Positions 1 through 10,589 of a DNA stretch of 64,000 nucleotides are shown here, piece by piece (positions within the stretch are counted from its first letter, which is position 1; each line of letters begins with the position of its first letter). Location of the stretch: positions 2,148,234-2,212,233 of the forward strand of contig OX030955.1 in the NCBI GenBank assembly GCA_943735955.1, given 5' to 3'. A model generated the notes under the pieces. The model had not been told where the DNA came from. It searched no databases and was given only the letters and a program-made list of their open reading frames with translations. The stretch comes from Piscicola geometra. Taxonomy: Eukaryota; Annelida; Clitellata; Hirudinida; Piscicolidae. The position numbers and the translations under genes are program-made.

Positions 1-984
1 CTCAAACATGAAGCTTCCTCCTTCCATAACAACTAGAATTGTTATACAAATGAACAATAAAGAATAGTTATACAATTCTGAATGCCGAATGCAGAATGTA
101 TTCTAAAAGTTTTGCATCTCTTCAAAACTCTCTTGTGCACGTGTGTATGTGTGTATATGTATGTATATGTGTGTATTTCTGTGTTTATATGTATGTATAT
201 GTGTGTATATATGTGTTTATATATGTGTATGTGTGTTTATATGTGTTTATATGTATGTATATGTGTGTATATATGTGTTTATATATGTGTCTGTGTGTTT
301 ATATGTGTTTATATGTATGTATATGTGTGTATATATGTGTTTATATATGTGTATGTGTGCACGTGCGAAAGCAGATAAGTACGTGGCTATATAAAGAGGC
401 CCTTGAGGCTCTGGGGAGTCCATAAATTATGCAGCTTGAAGAGGCGTTTAATGAGAGTTTTTGGGCTTTAATTAAAGCACCAATTAAGCTTTAAGTGATT
501 TCATCAATCAGTAGGTAAATGAATATAGAGGTGGTGTTTTAATGGGCTCTATTGTTAGATTGATGAAGTTAGCAAGGCTCCTCTTGCCTGGAGCCTTATC
601 ACAAGTTCTGGATACTGTAAAGGCAGCCCGTGGTACTTTCTTTCAATTTGCTGAACTTGAAACTGTTTAAAACTATTTTCAACATATCGACCTTTATATC
701 GTTTCATAAAGAAATGATTTAAAATATGTTGTGTTTATATTTAATTACTCTTTCACCCTTAAGATGGATTGAGAAACTGATGGTGAGATAATATATATGA
801 CGTTCTGCAGAATCGTGGTTGATCCCTCTTGTTCGTTTCTACTTCGACTTACTGTAAAATCATTATTTTTCTGCAATTACATCAAATAGATCCATTAACT
901 GCAAGACAACCAAGTAATTTCAACAAATACCAAAATTAAAATCAAAATTAATCCAAGTCAAATGATTGTGTTAGCAAAATAAAG
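1..984. other. Non-genic AT-rich stretch with one TG/TA repeat
   Basis: No gene is supported here. Positions 135-362 are a TG/TATG-rich simple repeat in which a block of roughly 60 bp is repeated. The reading frames through it encode only Cys/Val/Tyr strings and are repeat artefacts. A TATATAAAG element at about 391-399 has no coding exon that I can link to it. Confidence 0.6.
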
Positions 985-1764
985 GGTAGTTCGCTGCCGA
1001 GTGTGATTGAGGAGAGTGAAGTGAAGAGATGCAAATGTCTTTTGAAGTGCGTCGAAGTACTAAGACATTTAAAAATCTCAAATAGTTCTCAAGACGGTGA
1101 TGATGACGATCTTCGTGACTCAACAGACGACAGTAAGGAGTTCTTTTACAGGTGATTATTAAATTTTTCTGGTCTTTGTTTAGTTATTTTTTTTGACTTA
1201 TGGGTCCCGTTAATACAGCACCAGCTCGGCTTCATACATAGAACCACAAGAAATATTCAACAGCACAGAAATCACACTTAGTACTCAAATAGGTTAATGA
1301 AACGTCAACAAAGCACTCAGCAACAGCAACAATAACAGCAACATCAGTAGCAACATCAGTAGCAACATCAGTAGCAACATGACAGAGTATGAGGACTAGG
1401 CAAGATGTTGGCATAGCTGGTTGAAGTGCTACTCAGCTGTGCAACAAATTGCCAGCATCCTTGAGCTTTTGACGTCGAAATTTTTGAAGTTGTTAATGTT
1501 GCTGACATTGTTACTGTAGTTGAAATAATTTAATCTATTGCCCTTTTTTGTTACATTGTTAATTCCCTTGTTACATTGTTAATTCCCTTGTTACAATGTT
1601 AATTCCCTTGTTACATTGTTAATTCCCTTGTTACATTGTTAATTCTCTTGTTAAATTTCAAATCCCCTTGTTACATTGTTTTTTGCAGGCTGCAAGGAAT
1701 CAGAGCTGATAATGCACACAGGGTGGTGAATCACTGCATTATAACTCATGCATCTCCTCATTAG
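985..1764 (+). CDS. Candidate last two exons of an unidentified gene
   Basis: I do not recognise this protein. A frame open from 985 to 1151 (55 codons plus 2 nt) lies in AT-rich DNA and reads as mixed, acidic protein-like sequence (VIEESEVKRC, then DDDDLRDSTDDSKEFFY). It follows an AAAG or GGTAG acceptor and ends in a phase-2 GTGATT donor. After an intron with a 20-bp tandem repeat, TTTTTTGCAG at 1681-1688 opens a second segment, 1689-1764, in the matching phase; this ends at TAG after 24 codons. Composition, a usable donor and compatible phase favour a real 3' gene end whose earlier exons lie outside or are unseen. The second segment abuts a SINE-like element and might belong to it. A decayed transposon reading frame is the main alternative. 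Confidence 0.35.
1330..1382. repeat. 12-bp tandem repeat (AGCAACATCAGT)
   Basis: About four near-perfect copies of a 12-bp unit, preceded by CAA/CAG-like triplets. Confidence 0.8.
1545..1682. repeat. 20-bp minisatellite
   Basis: About six to seven head-to-tail copies of a 20-bp unit (TTACATTGTTAATTCCCTTG). They sit in the putative intron between the two candidate exons; the last copy is diverged and runs into the TTTTTTGCAG acceptor. Confidence 0.85.
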
Positions 1765-1827
1765 GATCACCCACATTGCATAAAACCATTGAATTCTTCA
1801 GATTAACTTGTTCAGATGAACATTTAC

Positions 1828-2043
1828 TTAGGAGAGTGGTTGTGTCAGCTGCCCCAGCAACCTCATACAACACATTCTTCTTCCCATATTCTTCTCTGGA
1901 TCATAGACGCACTTAGGCAACTGTAGGAATCGAACCCATGCTAGTGAGTCGAACGCCAAGCGTCTTACCGCAAGACTATCCCGTCGAAGCCTGTTGACAG
2001 AACACCGAAGCTCTTTCAAGTCAGAACTAGTTGTCCACCTCAC
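1828..2043 (-). mobile_element. tRNA-derived SINE-like element
   Basis: On the minus strand a tRNA-like head carries a good RNA polymerase III B box (GGGTTCGATTCC, complement of about 1926-1937). About 45 bases upstream is an A-box-like stretch within GGGATAGTCTTGCGG. The sequence then continues into an unrelated body of about 100 bp. The head does not fold as a complete functional tRNA, as expected for a SINE. Family and exact ends are unknown; the body may extend to about 1690. Confidence 0.55.
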
Positions 2044-2934
2044 CAGAGAGTTAAGAGCATGAAACGAACACTACTGGCTCTCCTACCTTCCCTTTCGTTA
2101 TGCAAACGCTGAAATGACTAATTTTGTTTTATTTGTGAAGCTTTTATTGTTTTTCGCGGTCACGTTATAACTTGAAAGTGAAAATAAGCTCTGCTGCAGA
2201 AATAGTTAAAATAATTCTCTAAAAAAATATTTATTATAATTTATTTATAATACTACTTATTAACATAAATAGTTGTCACTTAGTTGGCTTCATACATGGC
2301 ATGACATTTTTCAGAATTTCAAAAATAAATATGATTATGATACTGGATAATTATCAGTTAATTATTATAAATTAAGAAATTACCGCAAATATTTAAGGCT
2401 GTAAATTATAGATAATTACGTATGTCTAGATTTCATCCTATTTTCATGATATTACAATTTATTTTATTTTATTTTATATTTTATAAATGCAAAAACATTT
2501 TTATGAGTTGTTTAACCATGTAAAAAATTCAGAAAATTAAAATGTAATACTTTTTTCAGTGTCTTGCTGGTACTGGGGCAAGAGGAAAATTTAGTAGGGT
2601 TTTAGAAAATGTAACTATTCCTTAGTTATATTTATTTTTAAAAGTAAATGTTGATATATTTATTACAAAAACTGAATGCTCTAACAGTTCATAAAATCTT
2701 TTTATTTTTACTTTTAAAAATAAAATATCAAAACGACATAAATCATTAGCCAGGTCATCTTGCTCCGGTCTCCCATACTTGTAGCGCCTTCCATGCATGG
2801 TCGATACGATTCGGCGCTCTATCAAGTTTATTTTCAAAATAATTTATTCTCTTTGTTTTATGAATAGACTTATAAATAAATTAGAGAAATATCTTTCGCA
2901 GTTGTTTGTTATATTAACGAATCCAGTTATCTTA
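2044..2934. other. AT-rich stretch, no gene seen
   Basis: AT-rich sequence with no splice-compatible coding segment. Short reading frames at 2622-2837 (minus) and 2797-3003 (plus) have neither coding composition nor recognisable domains. Confidence 0.6.
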
Positions 2935-3124
2935 TCTAGACCTGGGTCGTGTAGTCTGGATGAATGTGTGTGTGTGGTTTCTTTACACAGGGGTTCGAAG
3001 TAATCGGAGCTTAATCTTGCATTCAGACCTGCTAATCTTCAATCACGATTCGAATTCGATACAAACAAACACAACTCTACAAAGAGCGCTATAGAAATGT
3101 ATTTGATTGGTTGATTGATTCTTG
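2935..3124 (+). mobile_element. SINE-like copy with CR1/L2-type LINE 3' tail
   Basis: The 3' part, AAAGAGCGCTATAGAAA followed by a TTGATT-type tail (3081-3121), matches the 3' end of the LINE remnant at 23072-23106. Upstream, GGGGTTCGAA (about 2990) resembles a weakened pol III B box. Together these suggest a SINE that borrowed a LINE tail; a 5'-truncated LINE is the alternative. Confidence 0.45.
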
Positions 3125-3507
3125 ACGCTTCCCTTGCTCGAATCACTTAGCAACTCTTTTTAATCCTCGAAGGGTCTTTTTGAGATGCATCTTTTGAATG
3201 TGGGAGTATGAAATCTCTGATTGCATCTTAGTTTTACAGTCCGTTTGCTGGTCGCCGAAAAGGCATCACACGAAACAGAACATCTCACAGCGGTGCAAAA
3301 AATACATGAAAGAATACAAATAAATGAAATAAATGAAAAAATACAAAATCTATTTAAATTAAGAAGAGATAAAAAAATATTCAATAGGATGATGATGAAA
3401 AATAAATGATTTTTAAATGATTTAAAAAGTAGGAGGAGACTTCAATCAAGAGAGCTCATTGACAAGTTGCTGCGAAGTTTGCGAGACTTCGAGGGCGATT
3501 TTGTGTG

Positions 3508-3660
<153 letters not shown>

Positions 3661-5696
3661 GCGCAATTAGGAATTGATCCGAGTGTTTGATCAATCGATC
3701 CACATATTGTAGAGTGAGTGGGATGTGTGAGTGATGTGGCGGCAAGGAGGATGATGATGATCATGAGGATGATGGTAGTAGTGATGATGATCATGAGGAT
3801 GATAATAGGGATGATGATGATGATATTAAATAAATTGTAATAATAATAAAAAGAAAAAATGCGTGCGGTCTTTGCAACTCCAGCATCTCGACACAGCAGC
3901 CACTACAGACGCCACTGTAGTGCTTGTTATCTCAGGGCGTTTTTCGATAGAAAACCAAAGAAATAAGAGAAAAATAAGAATTTCCTGCGTTGAACAGGTT
4001 GCGCAAACACACGAACAGAGAGGTTTCTCTTTTCACGAAAGATATATTAAAAATATAAAAATATATATTTTATTTATTTCATGAAGCCAATTAATCGTAG
4101 GAAAAATTGTAATAAAGAAAAACGTTTGAAAAAGGAATTGAAGCTTAAGGCTTGGAGGACCTCTACATCGGCGCCTCTTGGTAGTATGAAGAGTCGTGTC
4201 TCGAGTTGAAGCACTCACAAACCATTGAAGCGATTCGCAAGAATAAAAATACAATAGTCACAAAGAATGAAGTAATGAAGACAGCAAAAGATTAGCAAAA
4301 AAATTGCACTACAGCAAAAGCAACAAAAAAAGCATGTCCAATGCAACGACGACAAGATTTACAACAGCAACACCATATAGAAATAACTGCATTAACAACA
4401 CCACAGCAACGCCATAGCAACAACTGCAACAACAGCAGCAGCGACGAAGCAGGCAGCCAGCACACTCAGCACCATGACATGTTTGCTCAGTAATCTCAAC
4501 CAGCCATTTGTTTGCCCCTCCATTATTAACCCATCATCCGTCCATCCATCCATCCATCTATCCATCTATTCTTTCATTCACCTATCTATTGATCCATCCA
4601 GCCCTCCATTTACACGTCCATCAATCTAAACACTCATTCACTCATCCCTCTTTCTTCTCATCTATTGACCCACTCTCTAACACTGCTTTTTCAATGCAAA
4701 TAATTATTTTATAAAAAAAACACGCGTTTTTCCACCAGAGAGAAAAACGAAGTGTCCGCATATTAAAAGACAACAAAAATAAAGTCGCACACAGCCTAAA
4801 ACAACATCAACAAATCCTGTTGGGGTGGCGTCGAACCAGTGAGCTTTGAGACCTGCTCACTCTGAACATCATTCAAAGTATCGGGTGGTCGAACGAAGCT
4901 GCGATGCGATTCTGCATTTTAAAGTTGAAATAAATACTCGTTGTAAAGGTAAAATAATATAGAAATTATATTTAACAGGGCCATAAAAGTGCGTTTTGAT
5001 CATTTTAATGTATGTCATTAAAGAACCAATTCTACTAAAACGTGAGCACTTAATTGATGTGTGTTGGTATGTTTAGATACAATTCAATCAACTTGCCTTT
5101 ATTGAAGGAATTAAGAATCCTAAGCTCACGGAATCGAATGTTCAGAGGACACTGATTGCATGATCAATGAATCTCCAACTTAACGTCGTTTGCCGCTACG
5201 TAACCATGTTACGTAACCTACGTAAGGTTTTTTAATCTTTATTATTATTATCATTATTATTATTATTGTTATTATCGGAGCATGTGTTTTGTTTCCCAGA
5301 TTAAACTGGGGCTTAATTTGATGCACATCGTGAGAGGTTGAGGAAAGTGTTTCGAGGAGGAAATGCCCTGTGGTCTCGAGGCGTGTTCTGCTGCAGTTTA
5401 CTTCAGTGAAGGAAAAATCATTTTGAATTAATTTAAGTGTAATTAAACGGATAAACAATAATTATTATCTTTATTATATAATAATATATAATCTAAAAAT
5501 TAATTTTTCAAATGTAGAAAAAAAAATTAACAATTTTTGGTGTTGAAAATTTACTGTCGGGCTGTACCGATGGACCAAGAGGATTCCGTTGTCGGTTTTG
5601 TGACTTGTTGTCGCTGAAGACCAACATATGGAAGGACTCCCATCATGTCTGTGCAGCATTAGGGCTGAAATAGCCTTAACTTTGACGAAATATTCA

Positions 5697-5762
5697 TCAA
5701 CTCTAACCTTAACATTTACTCTAACCCTAACCTTAACCCTTCCCTAATTCTAACCCTTACAA
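5697..5762. repeat. Degenerate telomere-like CCCTAA block
   Basis: Imperfect runs of CTAACCCTAACC/CCTTAACCC, with similar blocks near 54745, 57896 and 60070. These look like interstitial telomere-like repeats. Confidence 0.5.
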
Positions 5763-6237
5763 AGTCTAATTTGTTAGAAACTATTTTTAAAGATCTATTT
5801 TTTCCAAGGTAAATTTATGTTAAAGGCGATTTCGACCAAGGTCTATTTTGGTTAAGGTCTGTTTCGATTTTACACTGACTACAACGCCAATAAAGCATCC
5901 CTGTAAAGGCCACTGCATGACAACGCAGGAGACCCTGCTCCAACTCTTGAATGAAAGACAACTTTTTAATGTAAGTTGGAATAAAAAAGTCGTTAACAGG
6001 TCTTTCGTCATGAAATAATGCTGTTTTCTTTCCTTTGTGGAAGCAAGAAATAGGAATCGATTTAAGAGTAAATGAATGTATAAACGCCCCGATGAATGCT
6101 TTACAATTTTGAAAGAAATCATAAAAAAACATAAGATCTGCAATTGATTAGGAGGTGGTTCAGCTTGACATGATGAAGGAAATTGAAGGAGATTGTGAAT
6201 TAGACATATAACATAATGCTTGCAGTCCTCCCTTCAT

Positions 6238-8309
6238 TCATTCGACAATCTCAAACTCCTCGTCAAAGCTCAGCACTTCGAAGTCACTCTCTGGAAGGTG
6301 ATGGTGCATGATTGGTGGACGAACGAGGAAGTGAGGAGTGCACTAGTGGCAAGATAAATGCATAAAAAACAAATTCAACTGCAAAACTGTAAAATAAAAA
6401 TGATAAAAAAGCAACGGATACGAACCATTCGATGCACGGTCACTTTTCAAGCCACCAGTAGCAGCACTGCAAGCGCCATCGGTGCAGGCGGGAAAGGAGG
6501 TGAAGAGAGGAGAAGGGAAGGGGGCCGAGGGGAGAGAGGCCGGTCTCGACGCATGCACTTCGAACACCGCACTGCACGGATCAGCGAGAAGGCGCTCTTT
6601 GAACTGGCGGAGAAGGTCGTTGAAGTCTGCCTCGCTGGCGCAGAAGAAGGCCTGTGTGAGTGCGTGTGGTGTGAGGCCAGGAATGGCATGGAGGGAAGGT
6701 TATGAAGTGGATAAAAATAGGTAAAGAAAAGATTTATAAAAAAGTCAAAACGATGCAATCTCGCAAGGAAATACGCACAGCAGCGATGGAAGGATCGAGG
6801 TGTGAGATGTGGACGCGTGATGGAGACGTGATGTGGTAGGAGGAGTGGATGTTGAAGCTGTCCTGACTGACTGCCTGCACTGTGTGCGGGTCGAAGTACA
6901 AGAGACAGTCGTCTGTTGATGGAGGAAGGACGGCATGGGATGAAAGGGTGGGTTGGATGCAGCAGTGAGAAAAAGAACAAGTCATGCATAGTAAAAGCAA
7001 ACATTGAATAAAATAAAAATTAATGTTAAAATATTTGTGAATTTGAAAATTTTATTAAATTAAAGCGCTGCTAAGAGACATTTAAAGACGACAGTACCTG
7101 AATAACCGACGAACCAATAGGCGTTGTTTGGTCTGCCTCCCAACACACCAGCTGTCTGTCTCAGCTCAAAGAAGGTCTGTGAATGAACCAAACTAAATGA
7201 CAGAAAGGAAGAAAAACGTAAAAGGGTGGATGAGTAGAGGGATGGAGAGAAGGAATAAGTGAGTTAATAAACAAAACTAAATGGCCAAAAAGTAGAAAAA
7301 AAGATTGATTGATAGAATGGAGATAGGAATGGAAGGTGGCAGTGAAGAAGCGACGACCTTCAAGGGCCCATAGTAGGTCTTGTTCATGTGACTGACACCG
7401 AGTCTGAGCGGAATGACCAGCAAGAGAGGCCTCCAAGTCGGATGAGTGTCGTCGTCGTCGTTGTTGTTGTTGGCATTGCTTTGGTTGTTGTTGTTGCTTT
7501 GGTTGTTGTTGCTTTGGTTGTTGTTTTTGCTTTGGTTACTGTTGTTGCTTTGGTTGTTGCTGCTGTGAGTTGTCGGATTGACTTGTTGGTCTGTCTTGTG
7601 TTCTTGTTGTGACGTTGGGGAATGCTCAACCCTGCAGCGATCGACTGTGAGGGAAAAAAAGATTTCAAAAATTGAGATAACATTTTTGTATAATGTCTGA
7701 TGACCACCAAAAAAGGAAAATATAAGAATACACACATACACACAAACACACAGACACAAGCCAACGTACTGATGTCGTTAATGATGACAGTGTTATCCAT
7801 GCATACATGCACGACCACCCCACTCCAGTTGTCCTTGTCACTTGCTCTCCTGATGATGATGATGATGATGAGGAGGAGGATGATGAGGAGGATGATGATG
7901 AGGAGGATGATGATAAGGAGGAGGATGATGATGAGAATGATGATGATGATTCTAATGAGTAGAGAAAAAGTATGAGAAAAAACTAGATGGATGGATGACA
8001 GAAGAATTTGGATGGAAAGATTGATAGATGCCTTTGATAGAAAGACAGATGGATGAGTAAAGAAAGAAAGAAGGAAGGAAGGAAGGAAGGAAGGAAGGAA
8101 GGAAGGAAGGAAGGAAGGAAGGAAGGAAGGAAGGAAGGAAGGAAGGAAGGAAGGAAGGAAGGAAGGAAGGAAGGAAGGAAGGAAGGAAGGTGCCAACTTG
8201 AGGACATGCGCAATGGTGTTCGGTCCGTACCACTCGCCTATGCACTTCCCGTCCGACGCTCCAATGCACGCTGGCAAGCAACCAAAGACAGAATATATTT
8301 TCTTATAGT

Positions 8310-8340
<31 letters not shown>

Positions 8341-9370
8341 AATAATATAAATAATAATAATGAAAGAAAGCAAGGATATATTTATTCTAGTAGACAATGA
8401 CGATAATAATAACAATAACATTAATAATAGTTCTACTATTATTCCTCTAGGTGAAGGAAGATTGTTATGGAATGAAGGAGTATGCTGATGAAATAAGCCA
8501 TGAGTGCCTTGGAAAGCAGCATTAACTCGAAGATTAGGCTTGATTATAGTTTGATTTGAACAAATTAAATTACCTTTATTTATTTATTTATTTAAATCGA
8601 TTAGTATTAATTAAATGGAGACCAAGTTGGTGGACTGAATAGCTGGACTCTTTCTTGTCTAGGAAGGAGCGAAGGATGGAGTGGTAGGTGTGCAGATGGA
8701 TGAGTGCTTGGGTGGATGTGATGCTGTTCGGATTCAGGCTGTAATCCCATAACCAATCTGTGGATCGATGGATGGATTAAGAAGATTCAGATGGATGGAT
8801 AGAAGAAAGAGGAGATTATTAATGGAGGAGTATGAGAGTGGCCCTCACCCCTTCCAAGGTGTCTGCATATGAGAGCATGAGCCATCATCATCTGACCACA
8901 CCTTAACATGCAGCCCCACCCCTGGTCTGTGCTTGGACCGCTTTCTCCTAAAGTGGTTTAATTAATACAAATAACGTATACGAAAGATTTTGAAGTTAAT
9001 GTAAGAAGATTGAAAAGTTAATAAAAAATGGTTTAAAAGTAAAATAAAAAAGATCTATATATGAAATCAACCTAAAAAGCACCAACCAATGGCTTCAAAG
9101 CCAGTTCTGTATGTGAACCAAAACCTTGTTGCCACATCTTTTTCAAACTGAGTCTTTTCTGTTTAAATACAATTCTGTCATCCATTTGAATTTCCATGTG
9201 AAACAAAATAATACACCTTAAAATGTCACCCACATTGACAGCTTCAAGAGACATAGAATAAAGTTTTAATAATTAATTATTAAGAAGAGTGACAAACGGC
9301 TGGGCAGCAGGTAGGTCTTGCCGAGGAAGTGGATGCAGCCCTGCAGAGTGGCCTGATCGCTCTCCTCCAT
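6238..9370 (-). CDS. ATG4: Cysteine protease ATG4 (ATG4A/B type)
   Basis: Autophagy protease of the cytosol: it trims the C-terminus of ATG8/LC3/GABARAP proteins to expose the glycine used for lipidation, and later delipidates them. Eleven exons on the minus strand: 9298-9370, 9087-9158, 8849-8947, 8623-8757, 8198-8270, 7766-7849, 7358-7631, 7098-7176, 6779-6912, 6456-6651, 6238-6290. All junctions are GT-AG, phases agree and they give 423 aa, the usual family size. Catalytic Cys61 lies in GWGCMLRCGQM; Asp304 and His306 lie in YFDPHT. Other family signatures are FWFTYR, IGEWYGPNT, WRPLLLVIPLRLG and GGRPNNAYWFVGY. WYGPNT and the C-terminal tail point to the ATG4A/B branch. The C-terminus has two LIR-like motifs, FEVL (410-413) and FEIV (419-422). 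Exon 7 carries an Asn/Gln/Ser-rich insert. The start is the ATG of the first exon with coding similarity; a further upstream exon is possible. Confidence 0.94.
7438..7572 (-). repeat. Coding trinucleotide repeat in ATG4 exon 7
   Basis: CAA/AAC/AGC-type triplets on the coding strand, with the rhythm CAA-AGC-AAC, encode about 45 residues of N, Q and S followed by four Asp. The insert sits between the WYGPNT and WRPLLL blocks, where human ATG4 proteins also vary in length. It is a likely length-polymorphic linker. Confidence 0.8.
8066..8190. repeat. AAGG/CCTT tetranucleotide microsatellite
   Basis: About 30 copies of GGAA. On the ATG4 sense strand it reads as TTCC and begins within ten bases of the exon 5 donor (GTTGGC, complement of 8192-8197). 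A GAT/CAT repeat (7855-7945) occupies the other end of the same intron. Confidence 0.95.
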
Positions 9371-10371
9371 CTCAAAGAGCGACCTCACAAAAGTACTCGT
9401 TGATAGTTCTGTCGAAAGTGATGTGTCGGGCTTTGAAAGTTCTACTCTTTTTTTATTTTTTCATGTATTGTTGACAAATGTAAGTTTGATCATTTATGGT
9501 ATAAATTTAATACATATGGTAAATTATTTGACGTTTTAGTAGATTGATTCTTTTAAAATATATATCAGATTTTTAATTTTATTGAAAAAATACCCATAAA
9601 AGCTGTAAATAATTTCATCTAAAAGATTAAATCCCAAAACTTATTTTATCATACTTGTTTTACTTTTAAACATTTATGTAACATTGAAATAAAAACTAAA
9701 ATTCAATAGAATGTGTTTAAACAATTAAAACTTTTGGCATTTGTGCAAAATTTAGATAAAATAAATTCAAAATAGACATTCAATCCTATAGATTGAATAC
9801 TAATGAATTTTTATTTCATATTTATTAAACCAGCGTAAATGAATTTATTTTAAATTCTTTTATAATATCTATCTAATTTTTATAAATATAAACATTGATC
9901 ATGTGAATTTAACATAGACAAGAAGATCTAGTACATATTATAACTACTCCTTTCTTTCTTCGTCTTATCTTTTCAATTCAAACTTATTGGATTGACGCCT
10001 TGAACCACGATTTCATTTACAGCATGGTACTAAAGAGAAAACTCCAAACACAGAAGCATGTACTCGAACGAACGAAAATTAATTTATAAAATAAATTTCC
10101 AAGCAATTAAAAGCTATAAATTAAATTTATTTTCACATATCATTGATGAGAGCTTGAGTGCAGCATTGATGTGATAGTAGAACCTTAGAATCCTTTGAAT
10201 GATTAAAGCGCCTAAGAAGTTCAGAAGTGAGCGCTACACAATGTAAAAATACATTCGTGAAATAAAAACTAATACACAAGAGAGATAGAGAGAGAGAGAC
10301 GTGGTGTTAGATGGACAAAGAAGGAAAAAAAAGAATGAGTTGGGAGACCAAATAATTAAAAATAGTGACAT

Positions 10372-10469
<98 letters not shown>

Positions 10470-10479
10470 ACACACGCAC

Positions 10480-10568
<89 letters not shown>

Positions 10569-10589
10569 TACACACACACAGACACACTG
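9371..10589. other. Spacer between BAG6 and ATG4
   Basis: AT-rich spacer holding the BAG6 3' UTR and the presumed ATG4 promoter. No extra coding exon is seen. An AGCGCTACACAATG stretch near 10231 resembles the 3' tails of CR1/L2 elements. Confidence 0.6.
10375..10581. repeat. AC/GT microsatellite in BAG6 3' UTR
   Basis: About 200 bp of AC dinucleotides with two brief interruptions (about 10463-10492). In the BAG6 transcript it reads as UG repeats starting about nine bases after the stop codon. Confidence 0.95.

Noticed and set aside
566..670. Short frame with VRLMKLARLLLPGAL
   Set aside because: Resembles a charged helix, but there are no splice sites or homologous context and it is only about 38 codons.
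4800..4915. Second SINE with B-box-like GGTTCGACGCC
   Set aside because: Only the B box is convincing; no A box at proper spacing and no defined tail.
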